A stretch of DNA of 64,000 nt from an uncultured Oscillibacter sp. (GTDB lineage Bacteria; Bacillota; Clostridia; Oscillospirales; Oscillospiraceae), in assembly GCA_947365245.1 (NCBI GenBank), contig CANAWG010000002.1:62001-126000 (forward strand), in the 5' to 3' direction. Under the pieces are notes generated by a model. That model saw only the letters and a list, made by a program, of their open reading frames with translations, was not told the DNA's origin and did no database searches. The number at the start of each line of letters is the position of its first letter. The first letter of the stretch is position 1. This document shows, one piece after another, positions 41,699 through 49,351 of the stretch. The position numbers and the translations under genes were made by a program.

Positions 41699-42559
41699 AT
41701 GTCCACGCCGCGCGTTACCGCCATCCACGACCTCTCCGGCTTTGGCCGCTGCTCCCTGACGGTGGCCCTGCCCATCCTCTCCGCCATGGGGGTCCAGTGC
41801 TGTCCCCTGCCCACTGCGTTCCTCTCCACCCATACCGGCGGCTTTGAGGGTTTCACCTTTTTGGATATGACCAAAGAAATGCCCCGGATCGCCCGACACT
41901 GGAAAGAGCTGGCGCTGCGGTTTGACGCCGTGTACAGCGGCTTTCTGGGCAGCGCCCGGCAGATTCGGGTGGTGGAGGACTTTATCCGGGACTTCCGGGG
42001 AGACGGCGTGGTGGTGGTGGACCCGGTGATGGGAGACGGCGGCGCCGTCTACCGGACCTACACGCCGGAGATGTGCGAGGGTATGGCGCGCCTTGCGGAG
42101 CAGGCGGACGTCATTACCCCCAATCTGACGGAGGCCGCGCTGCTGCTGGGCGTCCCCTACCGGGAGCTTCCCGCCGGGGCGGCGGGGCTCCGTGCCATCG
42201 TGGAGCGGCTGAGTCTGGAGGGGCGGCGCTCCGTGGTGCTCACCGGGGCCAGCCTGGCCCCCGGCAGCACCGGGGCCTTATGCTTCGACGCCGCCACCGG
42301 GCGGACGGAGGCCGTCCAGACCCGGCGGGTGGACCGGGACTTCCACGGCACCGGCGACGTGTTCTCCAGCGTCCTCACCGGGGCGCTGGTGCGGGGAGCG
42401 CCCCTGAAAGAGGCCGCCCGGGCGGCGGCGGAGTTCGTTCGGGCCTGCGCGGAGCGGACGGCGGCGGAGAACCTGCCCATGCGGGAGGGCGTGGACTTTG
42501 AGCCCCTGTTGGGACTGCTGACGGGGCCGGCCTCCGCGATTTCGGACGATTCGCTGTGA
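41699..42559 (+). CDS. pdxY: Pyridoxamine/pyridoxal kinase
   Basis: A 286-residue ribokinase-fold B6 kinase. HDLSGFGRCSLTVALPILSAMG is the standard start with the substrate-binding Ser, followed by PTAFLSTHTGGFEGF, YSGFLGSARQI, VVVDPVMGDGG, DVITPNLTEAALLLG, VVLTGA and the anion-hole/catalytic motif RDFHGTGDVFSSVLTGAL. It phosphorylates vitamin B6 forms for PLP salvage. The ATG at 41699 with AAGAGGAG upstream is chosen over a long extension that runs through the tRNA-Leu gene. Single-gene unit with a terminator. Confidence 0.94.
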   Translation: MSTPRVTAIHDLSGFGRCSLTVALPILSAMGVQCCPLPTAFLSTHTGGFEGFTFLDMTKEMPRIARHWKELALRFDAVYSGFLGSARQIRVVEDFIRDFRGDGVVVVDPVMGDGGAVYRTYTPEMCEGMARLAEQADVITPNLTEAALLLGVPYRELPAGAAGLRAIVERLSLEGRRSVVLTGASLAPGSTGALCFDAATGRTEAVQTRRVDRDFHGTGDVFSSVLTGALVRGAPLKEAARAAAEFVRACAERTAAENLPMREGVDFEPLLGLLTGPASAISDDSL

Positions 42560-42602
42560 AAAGCGGCGCGGGCTCCGGTCTGCCGGGGCCCGCGCCGCTT
42601 TG
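42559..42602. terminator. Terminator after pyridoxamine kinase
   Basis: AAAAGCGGCGCGGGC TCCGGTCTGCCGGG GCCCGCGCCGCTTTG; strong stem, likely used from both sides. Confidence 0.85.
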
Positions 42603-42621
42603 TGATCTGCCGGAGGCACGC

Positions 42622-42903
42622 CTATTCCGTCTCCTCCGGGGCGTCCTCCTCCTCTGATTCCCCCTCCGCGATCTGCTCCAGCAGCGCCTTGATGTCCGCC
42701 AGCAGCTCGTTCTGGTAGGACAGGGCGCAGTGGATGAAGTGGAGCGCCGGGTCCGTCTGCAGAACGGGCTCCACCCCGTCCACCGGATGGGGCCAGCGGC
42801 GGACGGGGGGCTCCGGCGTGGTGGGCACGCCGGAAACTGCCGGGGCCCGGGGAGGCGCCTCCGCCGTCCTGGGGCGGCCCCGCCCCTGCGTCTGCTTCGC
42901 CAT
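42622..42903 (-). CDS. Small protein of unknown function next to spoIIID
   Basis: A 93-residue protein that I cannot place in a family. The first half is basic and proline-rich, probably disordered (GRGRPRTAEAPPRAPA), the middle has TDPALHFIHCALSYQNELLADIKALLEQI, likely one helix, and the end is very acidic (EGESEEEDAPEETE). The ribosome binding site GGAGGAATCGAT is good. It lies 35 bases downstream of spoIIID on the same strand, so it may be expressed in the mother cell during sporulation. Confidence 0.65.
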   Translation of the reverse strand: MAKQTQGRGRPRTAEAPPRAPAVSGVPTTPEPPVRRWPHPVDGVEPVLQTDPALHFIHCALSYQNELLADIKALLEQIAEGESEEEDAPEETE

Positions 42904-42938
42904 ATCGATTCCTCCTTATACTCTCTGCGGCCGCGGCG

Positions 42939-43175
42939 CTACCTGCCGCGGTATTTTTTGCGGGTGGCAATGCCGCCCCGGATGTGCCGCTGAGCCTTGT
43001 TGACGTCCAGGACCTCCTTGACTTGTATGTACAGCGCCCGGTTAAAGTGGGGCAGGCGCTCGGAGATGTCCTTGTGTACCGTGGATTTGCTGATGCCGAA
43101 TTTCTGCGCGGCGGCGCGGACAGTGGTCCGGTTCTCTATAATGTACTGGGCCAGGCGCTCTGCCCGCTCCTCCAT
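42939..43175 (-). CDS. spoIIID: Sporulation transcription factor SpoIIID
   Basis: A 78-residue DNA-binding protein: ERAERLAQYIIENRTTVRAAAQKFGISKSTVHKDISERLPHFNRALYIQVKEVLDVNKAQRHIRGGIATRKKYRGR. The helix-turn-helix (VRAAAQKFGISKSTVHKDI) and the basic tail RHIRGGxATxxKY are those of SpoIIID, the mother-cell regulator acting with sigma-E. Start at 43173-43175 with GAAGGG upstream; a TTG four codons earlier is possible. Divergent from nrdD. Confidence 0.95.
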   Translation of the reverse strand: MEERAERLAQYIIENRTTVRAAAQKFGISKSTVHKDISERLPHFNRALYIQVKEVLDVNKAQRHIRGGIATRKKYRGR

Positions 43176-43299
43176 GTTACCCTTCAAAACACAACACTCC
43201 CCGCCTCTAGTTGCTCTATCCTATGCGGCGAAATCTGGGGATATGTTCCCGGCGGCTTTGAAAATAAATTCTCCCGCAGTCGCTTTTGCGACTATGCAA

Positions 43300-43346
43300 A
43301 CAATATATTGTGTGTTATAGTAATGAGGCATCACAAGATATGCAAC
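43300..43346 (+). promoter_or_regulatory. NrdR box pair before nrdD
   Basis: ACAATATATTGTGT (43300-43313) matches the NrdR consensus palindrome. A weaker copy, ACAAGATATGCAAC (43333-43346), lies 33 bases on, about three helical turns, as usual for NrdR box pairs. Confidence 0.75.
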
Positions 43347-43404
43347 TACTTGAAAATAAAGATCTGTACATGAGATTGACAGACGAGATGAGGAGAGAGC
43401 GTCC

Positions 43405-45582
43405 ATGAATGTTATCAAGCGCAACGGCACCGAGGTCAGCTTTGACATCACCAAGATCATCGCCGCCGTTACCAAGGCCAACGAGAGTATTCCCGAGTCC
43501 AGCCGCATGACGCCGGTGCAGATCCGCCGGATCGCCGAGTCTGTGGAGCTCAGCTGCCAGAAGCTGGAGCGGGCCCCCTCCGTGGAGGAGATTCAGGACA
43601 TGGTGGAGTACCACATCATGGCCCACGGCGCCTTTGAGGTGGCCAAGAGCTACATCACCTACCGTTACACCCGCTCTCTCATCCGCAAGAGCAACACCAC
43701 CGACGACAAGATCCTCACCCTCATCGAGTGCAACAACGAGGAGGCCAAGCAGGAGAACAGCAACAAAAACCCCACGGTGAACTCCGTCCAGCGGGACTAC
43801 ATGGCCGGCGAGGTCAGCCGGGACATCACCAACCGCCTCCTCCTGCCCCCGGACATCGTGGAGGCCCACAACGCCGGCGTCATCCACTTCCACGACACGG
43901 ATTACTACGCTCAGCACATGCACAACTGCGATCTGGTGGATCTGGAGGACATGCTGCAAAACGGCACTGTCATCTCCGGCACGCTGATCGAAAAGCCCCA
44001 CTCTTTCTCCACCGCCTGCAACATCGCCACCCAGATCATCGCCCAGGTGGCCTCCAACCAGTACGGCGGACAGTCTATCTCCCTGACCCATCTGGCGCCT
44101 TTCGTGGACGTCAGCCGGAAGAAGATCCGCAGGAGCGTGGAGCAGGAGCTGCGGGATATCGGCGCCATCGTGCCGGAGGAGAAGCTCCGGGAGATGGTGG
44201 AATCCCGGCTGCGGGAGGAGATCCGCCGGGGCGTGCAGACCATCCAGTACCAGGTGGTCACCCTCCTGACCACCAATGGACAGGCCCCCTTTGTCACGGT
44301 GTTCATGTACCTGGGCGAGACCGACGACCCCCAGACCAAGCATGATCTGGCTCTGGTCATCGAGGAGGTTTTGAAGCAGCGCTACGAGGGCGTGAAGAAC
44401 GAGGACGGCGTGTGGATCACCCCCGCGTTCCCCAAGCTGATCTACGTGCTGGAGGAGGACAACATCAACCCCGGCACCCCCTACTACTATTTGACGGAGC
44501 TCTCCGCCAAGTGCACCGCCCGGCGCATGGTGCCGGACTATATCTCCGAGAAGAAGATGCTGGAGCTGAAGGTGGACAAAAACGGCAACGGCAACTGCTA
44601 CCCCTGCATGGGCTGCCGCAGCTTCCTCACCCCCTACGTGGACCCGGAGACGAACAAGCCCAAGTACTACGGCCGGTTCAACCAGGGCGTGGTGACCATC
44701 AACCTCCCCGACGTGGCGCTGACCTCCGGGGGGAACATCGAGAAGTTCTGGAAGATCTTCGACGAGCGGCTGGAGCTGTGCCACCGGGCCCTGATGTGCC
44801 GCCATGAGCGGCTCAAGGGCACCCTCTCCGACGCGGCCCCCATCCTGTGGCAGTACGGCGCCTGCGCCCGGCTGAAAAAGGGCGAGCCCATCGACAAGCT
44901 CCTCTACGGCGGGTACTCCACCATCTCCCTGGGCTACGCCGGCCTCTACGAGTGCGTGAAGTACATGACCGGCAAGAGCCACACGGACCCCGCCGCCACC
45001 CCCTTTGCCCTGGAGGTCATGGAGACCATGAACGCCGCCTGCCGCAAGTGGAAGGCGGAGCACAACATCGACTTCAGCCTCTACGGCACGCCGTTGGAAT
45101 CCACCACCTACAAGTTCGCCAAGTGCCTCCAGCAGCGCTTCGGCGTCATCGAGGGCATCACCGACAAGGGGTATATCACCAACAGCTACCACGTCCACGT
45201 GACGGAGGAGATCGACGCTTTCACCAAGCTGAAATTCGAGGCCCAGTTCCAGCACCTGTCCCCCGGCGGCGCCATCAGCTACGTGGAGGTGCCGGACATG
45301 CAGAACAACCTGGAGGCGGTGCTGCAGGTGATGCGGTTCATCTACGACAACATCATCTACGCCGAGCTGAACACCAAGAGCGACTACTGCCAGGTCTGCG
45401 GCTGGGACGGTGAGATTCAGATCGTGGAAGAGGACGGCAAGCTGATCTGGAAGTGCCCCAAGTGCGGCAACACCGACCAGGACAAGATGAACGTGGCCCG
45501 GCGCACCTGCGGCTACATCGGGACCCAGTTCTGGAACCAGGGCCGGACCCAGGAGATCCGGGACCGGGTGCTGCACCTGTAA
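43405..45582 (+). CDS. nrdD: Anaerobic ribonucleoside-triphosphate reductase
   Basis: A 725-residue class III ribonucleotide reductase that makes dNTPs without oxygen. The N-terminal ATP-cone is present (VIKRNGTEVSFDITKIIAAV...IQDMVEYHIMAHGAFEVAKSYITYR), allowing dATP control. The core has HFHDTDYYAQHMHNCDLVDLEDML; near the end are the zinc Cys pairs YCQVCGWDG and CPKCGN and the glycyl-radical motif RTCGYIGTQFWNQGRTQEI. The glycine in CGYIG carries the radical made by NrdG. RBS GAGGAGAGAG. Confidence 0.97.
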   Translation: MNVIKRNGTEVSFDITKIIAAVTKANESIPESSRMTPVQIRRIAESVELSCQKLERAPSVEEIQDMVEYHIMAHGAFEVAKSYITYRYTRSLIRKSNTTDDKILTLIECNNEEAKQENSNKNPTVNSVQRDYMAGEVSRDITNRLLLPPDIVEAHNAGVIHFHDTDYYAQHMHNCDLVDLEDMLQNGTVISGTLIEKPHSFSTACNIATQIIAQVASNQYGGQSISLTHLAPFVDVSRKKIRRSVEQELRDIGAIVPEEKLREMVESRLREEIRRGVQTIQYQVVTLLTTNGQAPFVTVFMYLGETDDPQTKHDLALVIEEVLKQRYEGVKNEDGVWITPAFPKLIYVLEEDNINPGTPYYYLTELSAKCTARRMVPDYISEKKMLELKVDKNGNGNCYPCMGCRSFLTPYVDPETNKPKYYGRFNQGVVTINLPDVALTSGGNIEKFWKIFDERLELCHRALMCRHERLKGTLSDAAPILWQYGACARLKKGEPIDKLLYGGYSTISLGYAGLYECVKYMTGKSHTDPAATPFALEVMETMNAACRKWKAEHNIDFSLYGTPLESTTYKFAKCLQQRFGVIEGITDKGYITNSYHVHVTEEIDAFTKLKFEAQFQHLSPGGAISYVEVPDMQNNLEAVLQVMRFIYDNIIYAELNTKSDYCQVCGWDGEIQIVEEDGKLIWKCPKCGNTDQDKMNVARRTCGYIGTQFWNQGRTQEIRDRVLHL

Positions 45583-45599
45583 TCGGTCATTCCCCAAAA

Positions 45600-45637
45600 C
45601 AAAAGAGGGCGGGGCTAAAAAACGCCCCGCCCTTTTC
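45600..45637 (+). terminator. Hairpin between nrdD and nrdG
   Basis: AAAAGAGGGCGGGGC TAAAAAAC GCCCCGCCCTTTTCC. A terminator-like stem inside the operon, probably leaky and lowering nrdG expression relative to nrdD. Confidence 0.75.
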
Positions 45638-45651
45638 CACAAGGAGGCCCC

Positions 45652-46188
45652 ATGTACTACGGTGAGATCAAAAACTGCGACATCGCCAACGGCGAAGGCG
45701 TCCGGGTGACGCTGTTCGTCTCCGGCTGCACCAACCACTGCCCCCACTGCTTCCAGCCCCAGACCTGGGACTTCACCTACGGCCGGCCCTTTACGGAGGA
45801 GACGGAGGCGTATCTCCTCTCCCTGCTGGCGCCGGACTATATCAACGGCCTGACCCTGCTGGGAGGCGAGCCCTTTGAGCCGGAGAACCAGCGCGCTCTG
45901 CTGCCCTTTCTCCGCCGGGTGCGGGCGGCCTGTCCGGGGAAAAACATCTGGAGCTTTACCGGTTTTACCTACGAAGAGCTCCTGACCGAGGGGAGCCACC
46001 CCCGGTGTGAGGTCACGGACGAGCTGCTCTCGCTGCTGGACGTGCTGGTGGACGGGCGGTTTGTGGAGGAGCTGAAGGACATCTCCCTGCGGTTCCGGGG
46101 CAGCTCCAACCAGCGCCTGATTGATCTGAACGCCACCCGGCGGAGCGGGGAAGTCGTGCTTTTGCCGGAGCCAAAGCGGGGGATTTGA
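45652..46188 (+). CDS. nrdG: Anaerobic ribonucleotide reductase activating enzyme
   Basis: A 178-residue radical SAM activase. The cluster motif is CTNHCPHC (CX3CX2C) at residues 26-33, followed by FQPQTWDF, LLGGEPFEPENQ (SAM-binding GGE) and LVDGRFVEELKD. It cleaves S-adenosylmethionine to place the radical on NrdD. RBS AAGGAGGCCC. Length is normal for NrdG. Confidence 0.96.
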   Translation: MYYGEIKNCDIANGEGVRVTLFVSGCTNHCPHCFQPQTWDFTYGRPFTEETEAYLLSLLAPDYINGLTLLGGEPFEPENQRALLPFLRRVRAACPGKNIWSFTGFTYEELLTEGSHPRCEVTDELLSLLDVLVDGRFVEELKDISLRFRGSSNQRLIDLNATRRSGEVVLLPEPKRGI

Positions 46189-46189
46189 T

Positions 46190-46275
46190 AAAAGTTTCGC
46201 CAGCCTTTTCAAAGGCTGTGGGGTCCCGGGGCAGAGCCCCGGGGCGCGCCGCACACGGCGCGAAAGTTCTAACCC
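46190..46275 (+). repeat. Intergenic hairpin repeat, copy A
   Basis: AAAGTTTCGCC, then AGCCTTTTCAAAGGCT, GTGGGGT, CCCGGGGCAGAGCCCCGGG and a GCGCGCCG...CGGCGC stem. It begins two bases after the nrdG stop. The same architecture recurs in reverse at 46505-46582. Confidence 0.65.
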
Positions 46276-46320
46276 CCATTTTATATTGTGTGAAACGAAA
46301 AACTCCGCAAGTGATACTAA

Positions 46321-46374
46321 TTTCAAATAAAACTATTTAGTTTTATTTGAAACGGAAACGTGGAACACGTTTCC
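46321..46374. repeat. Two adjacent near-perfect palindromes
   Basis: TTTCAAATAAAACTA and its reverse complement with a 2-base centre (46321-46352), followed by GGAAACGTG GAA CACGTTTCC (46354-46374). The first is very AT-rich in a GC-rich genome. Purpose unknown. Confidence 0.7.
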
Positions 46375-46429
46375 TCCCCTCCTGTGCTTCCTGCGCCCCC
46401 TCCCGGGACACAGAGCGGCTCAATCGAAA

Positions 46430-46503
46430 AAAATGATGCGGCTGTGCCAGCCGCATCATTTTTCATTTTCCTGCACAGGGCGGTTTTACCGCCCTGTATT
46501 TTT
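46430..46503 (+). terminator. Tandem terminator hairpins
   Basis: AATGATGCGGCT GTGCC AGCCGCATCATTTTT is followed by ACAGGGCGG TTTTA CCGCCCTGTATTTTT. Both stems carry T-runs on the plus strand; the first also has an A-run before it. Confidence 0.8.
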
Positions 46504-46504
46504 C

Positions 46505-46582
46505 TTCGCTTCGCTCGAAGCCGCAGGGGCTTTGCCCCCGCACCCCCACCGCCCTTTGAAAAGGGCGGCCCTAAACTTTATC
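46505..46582 (-). repeat. Intergenic hairpin repeat, copy B
   Basis: Minus strand: AAAGTTTAGGG, CCGCCCTTTTCAAAGGGCGG, TGGGGGT, GCGGGGGCAAAGCCCC, GGCTTCG. Same building plan as copy A and located 12 bases after the stop of the convergent gene. Confidence 0.65.
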
Positions 46583-46593
46583 TGTCTCCTCTT

Positions 46594-47442
46594 TCACTTC
46601 ACGGTGTTTCGCAGAACACCGATCCCCTCGATCTCGCACTCCACCACGTCTCCGGGCTTCAAAAATCTTGGCGGGTCGAACCCCATGCCCACCCCGGCGG
46701 GGGTGCCTGTCGCGATGATGGTGCCCGGCAGCAGCGTCATGCCCGCCGTCACCTCCTCCAGCACCTCGCCGATGGAGTTGATGAGCAGCGAGGTGTTGGA
46801 GGACTGCCGCGCCTCCCCGTTGACCTTGGCGGAGATGGCCAGGGCAGGAGGGAAGGGGATCTCGTCCGCCGTGACGATGCAGGGCCCCATGGGGGTGAAG
46901 CCGTCCAGGCTCTTGCCGAAGTACCACTGCTTGTGGCCGGTCTGCACGTCCCGGGCGGAGACGTCGTTGACGATGGTATAGCCGAAGATGTAGTCCCCGG
47001 CCTCCGAGGCCCTGACGTTCCGGGCGGTCTTCCCCAGGATCACCGCCAGCTCCGCCTCGTAGTCCAGCCGCTCCACCAGTTCCCGGTGGCTCTGGATGAA
47101 CCCCTCCGGGGCCACGGCCTCGCTGACCCGCTTGGAGAAGTACACCGCCACGGGCTTTTCTTTGGCGAAAGCCTCCGCGTTGTACCCGGCGGCCTCCTCC
47201 AGGTGGGCCTTGTAGTTCATGCCCAGGCACAGGATGTCCTGCCGGGGCCGGGGGATGGGGGCCAGCAGCGTCGCCGCATCCAGGGGGATCGGCTCCCCGG
47301 CCCGGGCGGCGATGTCCGCCAGGTCCCCGCTCTCAATAAGGGTGTTCATATCCGGACAGGGCAGGGGATGGACCGCGGCGCCGTCCGCGCTCAGCAGGCC
47401 CACGCGCTCCGCGCCGCCGTGGAGATAGGTGACCAGTTTCAT
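46594..47442 (-). CDS. Fumarylacetoacetate hydrolase family protein
   Basis: A 282-residue FAH-fold enzyme. The active-site blocks are ILCLGMNYKAHLEEA, RLDYEAELAVILGKTARNV (two metal-binding Glu), DYIFGYTIVNDVSARDVQ (Asp), KSLDGFTPMGPCIVT and MTLLPGTIIATGTPAGVGMGF. This family includes 2-keto-acid hydrolases, oxaloacetate tautomerases/decarboxylases and acylpyruvases; the substrate cannot be fixed. It lies 13 bases after the ABC ATPase gene and probably shares its mRNA, which suggests that the transported compound or a product of it is its substrate. RBS GAGGAGGAGCG. Confidence 0.92.
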   Translation of the reverse strand: MKLVTYLHGGAERVGLLSADGAAVHPLPCPDMNTLIESGDLADIAARAGEPIPLDAATLLAPIPRPRQDILCLGMNYKAHLEEAAGYNAEAFAKEKPVAVYFSKRVSEAVAPEGFIQSHRELVERLDYEAELAVILGKTARNVRASEAGDYIFGYTIVNDVSARDVQTGHKQWYFGKSLDGFTPMGPCIVTADEIPFPPALAISAKVNGEARQSSNTSLLINSIGEVLEEVTAGMTLLPGTIIATGTPAGVGMGFDPPRFLKPGDVVECEIEGIGVLRNTVK

Positions 47443-47455
47443 TTCGCTCCTCCTC

Positions 47456-48250
47456 TCAGGACAGCAAGAGCTTGTCGTCGGCCTCATCGGAGCCGCTGAC
47501 CTTGCTGAAGAGCTCCAGCAGCTGGGGCACAGTCAGCTTCTTCTTCTCCTCGCCGGAGACGTCGATGACGATTTTCCCGTCGTACATCATGATGAGCCGG
47601 TTGCCGTGCTGGATGGCGTCTTTCATGTTGTGGGTGACCATCATGGTGGTCAGATGGTTCTCCTCCACGATCCTGTCGGACAGCTCCAGCACCTTGGCGG
47701 CGGTCTTGGGGTCCAGCGCGGCGGTGTGTTCGTCCAAAAGCAGGAGCTTCGGCTTTTTCAAGGAGGCCATCAGCAGCGTCAGCGCCTGGCGCTGGCCGCC
47801 GGAGAGGAGGCCCACCTTGCTGGTGAGGCGGTCCTCCAGCCCCAGGCCCAACCCGCTGAGCAGCTCCTGGTACCGGTCTTTCTCCGCCTTGGTGAGGCCC
47901 CACCGCAGGCCCCGCCGCTGGCCCCGGCGGGCCGCCAGGGCCAGGTTCTCAATGATCTGCATGGTGGGCGCGGTGCCCATCATGGGGTCCTGGAACACCC
48001 GGCCGATGAAAGCCGCCCGCCTGTGCTCCGTCAGGCGGGTGACGTCGGTGCCGCCGATGGTAATGGTGCCCGCGTCTACCGTCCACACGCCGGCCACCGC
48101 GTTCAAGAGGGTGGACTTGCCGGCGCCGTTGCCGCCGATCACCGTGACGAAGTCCCCCTCGTTCAGGGTGAGGCTCACGCCCCGCAGGGCCTGCTTTTCG
48201 TTGACCGTCCCGGCGTTGAACGTCTTCCAGATCTCCTTGACCTCAAGCAT
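47456..48250 (-). CDS. ABC transporter ATP-binding protein (ABC_sub_bind-linked)
   Basis: A 264-residue ATPase: Walker A GGNGAGKST, Q-loop VFQDPMMGTAPTM, signature LSGGQ, Walker B KLLLLDEHTAALDP and H-loop VTHNMKDAI. The DEHTAALDP variant is typical of the ATPases paired with TrpX/YtrX-like binding proteins. Its start overlaps the permease stop by a few bases. It powers uptake by the two upstream gene products. Confidence 0.92.
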   Translation of the reverse strand: MLEVKEIWKTFNAGTVNEKQALRGVSLTLNEGDFVTVIGGNGAGKSTLLNAVAGVWTVDAGTITIGGTDVTRLTEHRRAAFIGRVFQDPMMGTAPTMQIIENLALAARRGQRRGLRWGLTKAEKDRYQELLSGLGLGLEDRLTSKVGLLSGGQRQALTLLMASLKKPKLLLLDEHTAALDPKTAAKVLELSDRIVEENHLTTMMVTHNMKDAIQHGNRLIMMYDGKIVIDVSGEEKKKLTVPQLLELFSKVSGSDEADDKLLLS

Positions 48251-49196
48251 TTGCGGCGCCTCCTCTCTTCACGGGCTTGGCGAAATAGCGGCTCTTCCAG
48301 TGGGGGACGGTGAGGAAGATGGCCACGATGACGGCGGAGATCAGCTTGAGATAGTTGGTGTCGATATTGCTGAGACTCACCACCGCCTGGATGACAATGT
48401 AGTAGATGATGGAGCCGATGGACACCGCCAGCAGCTTCAATGCGAAGTTGTGGAAGAGCTTGGAGAAGAGAACGTCCCCGATGATGACGGCGGCCAGGCC
48501 GATGACGATGGCGCCCTTGCCCATGCTGGAGTCGGCAAAGCTCTGGTACTGGCTGAGCAGCGCCCCGGACAGGGCAACCAGCCCGTTGGAGATCATCAGC
48601 CCCAGCACAAGGTTGGTGTTGGTGTTGATGCCCTGGGCCCGGGCCATGTTGGGGTTGGCGCCGGTGGCCCGGAGGGAGGCCCCCAGCTCCGTGCCGAAGA
48701 ACCAGTACAAAACGGCGATGATGACGATGGTGAAAAGGCCCACCACCACAATGGGGTGGCGGTACACGGGGCGGGTTCCCTTGGCCACCTCCTGGACGAA
48801 CCGGAGGGAGACCAGGAGCTTATTCAGGTTCGTCTGGTCAATGACGTTGATGGCCACATTGGCCTTCATCCCCATGATGGCCAGGTTGATGGACCACAGG
48901 CCCAGCTGGGTCAGGATGCCGGCGAGAATGGCCGGGATGCCGCAGACCGTGTGGAGCGCTCCCGTGGCCAGGCCCGTCAGCATTCCGATCACAAAGGCCG
49001 CCAGCAGGGCGATCCACAGGTTCACCCCGCTGCCGAAGAGCACCACGAACGTGGCGCCGCCGGTGCAGAAGGAGCCGTCCACCGTCAGGTCCGCCACATC
49101 CAGAATCTGATAGGTGATATACACGCCGATGGCCATGATCCCCCAGATCAGCCCCTGGGAGACGGCCCCCGGCAGCGCGCCGATGAAGTTCATCAT
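48243..49196 (-). CDS. ABC transporter permease (BPD_transp_2-like)
   Basis: A 317-residue permease with about nine helices. ALPGAVSQGLIWGIMAIGVYITYQILDVADLTVDGSF at the start and GAALRATGANPNMARAQGINTN in the cytoplasmic loop are the pattern of the branched-chain-like permeases accompanying the ABC_sub_bind family. No periplasmic domain. It follows the binding-protein gene after a hairpin. Confidence 0.92.
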   Translation of the reverse strand: MMNFIGALPGAVSQGLIWGIMAIGVYITYQILDVADLTVDGSFCTGGATFVVLFGSGVNLWIALLAAFVIGMLTGLATGALHTVCGIPAILAGILTQLGLWSINLAIMGMKANVAINVIDQTNLNKLLVSLRFVQEVAKGTRPVYRHPIVVVGLFTIVIIAVLYWFFGTELGASLRATGANPNMARAQGINTNTNLVLGLMISNGLVALSGALLSQYQSFADSSMGKGAIVIGLAAVIIGDVLFSKLFHNFALKLLAVSIGSIIYYIVIQAVVSLSNIDTNYLKLISAVIVAIFLTVPHWKSRYFAKPVKRGGAANA

Positions 49197-49255
49197 AGTG
49201 ACGTTGCCTCCAAATGATTATTGTTCCCATTTTTTACAAAGACGCCGGGAAAGAG

Positions 49256-49292
49256 CAGAAAAGGGGGAGGCCAAGGTCTCCCCTTTTCCGCT
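49256..49292 (-). other. Hairpin between binding-protein and permease genes
   Basis: Minus strand GAAAAGGGGAGACC TTGG CCTCCCCCTTTTC. A partial terminator or stabilizing hairpin that would favour the binding protein. Confidence 0.6.
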
Positions 49293-49351
49293 CTTTTCAC
49301 TTGACCCGGTCCGCACCGAAAAGCGCGGAGCCGGACGTCCGACAGTGTTCC

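Noticed and set aside
43315-46326. Minus-strand open frame of 1003 codons opposite nrdD-nrdG
   Set aside because: It mirrors the codon structure of nrdD in reverse (long Val/Leu/His/Gly strings), covers two proven genes and has no domain.
47472-49217. Plus-strand open frame of 581 codons opposite the ABC genes
   Set aside because: Reverse shadow of the permease and ATPase genes, with low-complexity Asp/Gly/His composition.
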